Shown here one piece after another: positions 62,403 through 64,000 of a DNA stretch of 64,000 bases. Position 1 is the stretch's first letter; each line of letters begins with the position of its first letter. Source of the DNA: Citrus sinensis (lineage: Eukaryota; Streptophyta; Magnoliopsida; Sapindales; Rutaceae); NCBI RefSeq assembly GCF_022201045.2, contig NC_068559.1, positions 2,392,501 to 2,456,500 on the forward strand, read 5' to 3'. A model generated the notes under the pieces. It searched no databases and was not told the DNA's origin. It was given only the letters and a program-made list of their open reading frames with translations. A program made the position numbers and the translations under genes.

Positions 62403-64000
62403 ATGGAAGTAAATTCATCCAGTAATCCAGGAGTTAATATCTCTACACCTTCAACAACTCAAAGTACAACTGATAGTGCTATTAATACAAATGCAGGCAA
62501 TGGAAAAGGTGGAAAAGCGTCAAAAGTATGGGAACATTACACAAAATTAGAGAATGATACAAAATGTAAGTGTAACTACTGTTCTAAAGTGTATGCGTAT
62601 CATTCTAGATTTATTGGGACCCGTACTTTATGGAATCACTTGGCAGCATGCACAGCCTATGCTGATAGGAAAGTTGATTTAAAACAAAAAACCTTGGTGT
62701 TTGAGGATAACACAACTGGTGGTGGCAGTAATCTTGTGGCAATATCTTGTAGCAAAGAGGACATTAGAAAAGCATGCATTGAGATGATAATTATCGATGA
62801 ATTGCCCTTTAGTTTTGTTGAAAAAGAAGGGTTTCGGAAATTTATGAGCAAAGCTTGTCCAAAACTTGATCGTTTTTCTAGGAGAACTGTTGCTAGAGAT
62901 GTGTATCAGTTGTACTTAAATGAGAAGAATAATTTGAAAAAAGTGTTTGCTCGTAATAAGTATAGGGTTTGTATAACAACTGATTGTTGGACTTCAATAC
63001 AAAATTTGAATTACATGGTTATTACAGCCCATTTTATTGATGATGAGTGGCAACTTCATAAAAGGATATTAAACTTTTGCCAGATCGATGATCATAAAGG
63101 AGATACAATTGGAAAATTGATTGAGTCTTGCTTGCTTGAATGGGGTATTGATAGAGTGTTTACAATTACTGTTGATAATGCAAGTTCGAATGATTTGGTC
63201 ATTTCTTATTTAAAAAAGAAGCTAAATAATTGGGGTGGGCTTGTGTTGAATGGTGATTACCTTCATGTTAGATGTTGTGCACATATTATAAATTTGATTG
63301 TGACTGAGGGGTTGAAAGAGATGAATAATTCTGTTTCTAGCATTCGCAATGCTGTGAAATATGTAAGATCATCACCGGCTAGATTAGTAAGGTTTAGAAA
63401 ATGTGTTGAGCATGAAAAACTTGATTCTAAACGTATTGTTGTGATGGATGTTCCTACTAGGTGGAATTCCACCTATTTGATGTTAGAGAGTGCTCTTGTA
63501 TATCAAAAAGCTTTTGAACGATTGGAGGATGATGATGGATTTTATAGATCCTATTTTGAAGAGAAAGAGGGTGGAAAAAAAAGGATTGGGCCACCGGAAC
63601 ATATAGATTGGGTGAATGCAAGTGTGTTGAATAATTTTTTGGAGAATTTCTATGAAATTACAAAAAAATTTAGTGCTTCTTTGTCTGTTACATCACATTT
63701 GTATTTTCATGAGATGCATTCTATAGAGTCAAATTTAAAAGGATTGATAGTAAGTGATGATTCTTATTTCAGTGCAATGGCCAAGAAGATGAAAGAGAAG
63801 TATGACAAATATTGGGGTTCCCTCAACACTCTAAATAAGTTGTTAATTGTTGCTGTTGTGCTTGATCCGCGTTATAAATTGAGTTTTGTGAAATTTTGTT
63901 TTGAGGAGTTGTATGATGAAAATGTTGTGTGTGAGCTCATAAAAGTGATTAAGGGCTTATTATCTTCTTTGTATGATTTTTACACAAATAATAACTCTAG
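62403..64000 (+). CDS. hAT transposase with BED zinc finger (partial at window end)
   Basis: From the ATG at 62403 the frame is open for 532 codons up to base 64000 with no stop; I translated every line. A BED finger lies at about 40-82 (CKCNYC, then WNHLAAC). The RNase H-like catalytic core follows: TTDCWTS (first Asp near 194), TVDNASSN (second Asp), RCCAHIINLIV and PTRWNSTYLML. The VVLDPRYK block follows near 485. The third catalytic Glu and the dimerisation domain should lie around or beyond the window edge. It resembles RICESLEEPER/DAYSLEEPER-type plant hAT proteins. The frame looks intact, in contrast to the host retrotransposon. The ATG follows a CTTGTAG acceptor directly, so a leader intron is likely. 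Confidence 0.92.
   Translation, partial: MEVNSSSNPGVNISTPSTTQSTTDSAINTNAGNGKGGKASKVWEHYTKLENDTKCKCNYCSKVYAYHSRFIGTRTLWNHLAACTAYADRKVDLKQKTLVFEDNTTGGGSNLVAISCSKEDIRKACIEMIIIDELPFSFVEKEGFRKFMSKACPKLDRFSRRTVARDVYQLYLNEKNNLKKVFARNKYRVCITTDCWTSIQNLNYMVITAHFIDDEWQLHKRILNFCQIDDHKGDTIGKLIESCLLEWGIDRVFTITVDNASSNDLVISYLKKKLNNWGGLVLNGDYLHVRCCAHIINLIVTEGLKEMNNSVSSIRNAVKYVRSSPARLVRFRKCVEHEKLDSKRIVVMDVPTRWNSTYLMLESALVYQKAFERLEDDDGFYRSYFEEKEGGKKRIGPPEHIDWVNASVLNNFLENFYEITKKFSASLSVTSHLYFHEMHSIESNLKGLIVSDDSYFSAMAKKMKEKYDKYWGSLNTLNKLLIVAVVLDPRYKLSFVKFCFEELYDENVVCELIKVIKGLLSSLYDFYTNNNS

Larger units (their letters stand above)
61568..64000 (+). mobile_element. hAT DNA transposon, right end outside the window
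   Basis: Retrotransposon homology stops at about 61567, and new sequence begins TAGGGGTGGGCACC, like plant hAT termini. Next come an array of AACCCG motifs, a 5' leader with a likely intron (61920 to 62402, ending TTGTAG), and the transposase frame. The exact first base is uncertain by a few bases. The right terminus and the 8-bp target duplication lie beyond 64000. Confidence 0.88.

Overview
The window is nuclear DNA of a flowering plant. Genes are split by GT-AG introns with AT-rich, T-rich tracts, intergenic DNA is AT-rich with microsatellites and MITEs, and the protein families (plant LRR-III receptor pseudokinase, 72-residue QCR8, cytosolic glyoxalase II, plant ATG18) are typical of eudicots. 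Gene order fits a rosid. A woody species such as Citrus is possible, but the sequence alone cannot prove it. Exon borders below were worked out by hand from splice sites and frame continuity, and every listed multi-exon model closes in frame.

Layout, left to right: LRR receptor pseudokinase (-, 1.5-3.5 kb); Tim21-like mitochondrial protein (-, 5.8-8.6 kb); ribosomal protein uL16/RPL10 (-, 10.3-11.8 kb); AT-rich repeats (13.5-15.1 kb); QCR8 of respiratory complex III (-, 15.6-16.9 kb), head-to-head with cytosolic glyoxalase II (+, 17.3-19.8 kb); an RNFT-like membrane RING E3 (+, 21.7-25.2 kb); a long gene-poor stretch holding a miR319 hairpin (31.9-32.1 kb) and a MITE (34.0-34.4 kb); ATG18-type PROPPIN (+, 35.5-37.4 kb); quinone oxidoreductase-like protein (-, 38.6-41.2 kb) with a foldback element in an intron, head-to-head with a plastid-type alpha/beta hydrolase (+, 41.6-44.4 kb); C2-domain SRC2-like protein (-, 44.8-45.9 kb); GNAT acetyltransferase (-, 46.6-47.9 kb); bromodomain protein with a 55-residue tandem repeat array (-, 48.5-54.0 kb); an unresolved exon-rich region (-, 54.6-56.8 kb); a broken Ty3/gypsy LTR retrotransposon (57.2-61.6 kb); and, inserted in it, a hAT DNA transposon whose BED-finger transposase frame is open to the window end (61.6-64.0 kb).

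The genes do not form a pathway. They are ordinary housekeeping and regulatory genes with independent promoters. Three organelle-linked genes are present (Tim21-like, QCR8, hydrolase), and two gene pairs share short divergent promoters. The most useful non-protein find is the miR319 precursor next to ATG18. From memory, Arabidopsis also keeps a Tim21-like gene, MIR319C and ATG18C together. The most unusual finds are the near-perfect intronic foldback, the bromodomain repeat array, and the apparently intact hAT nested in an old retrotransposon. I found no clearly undescribed biological system.
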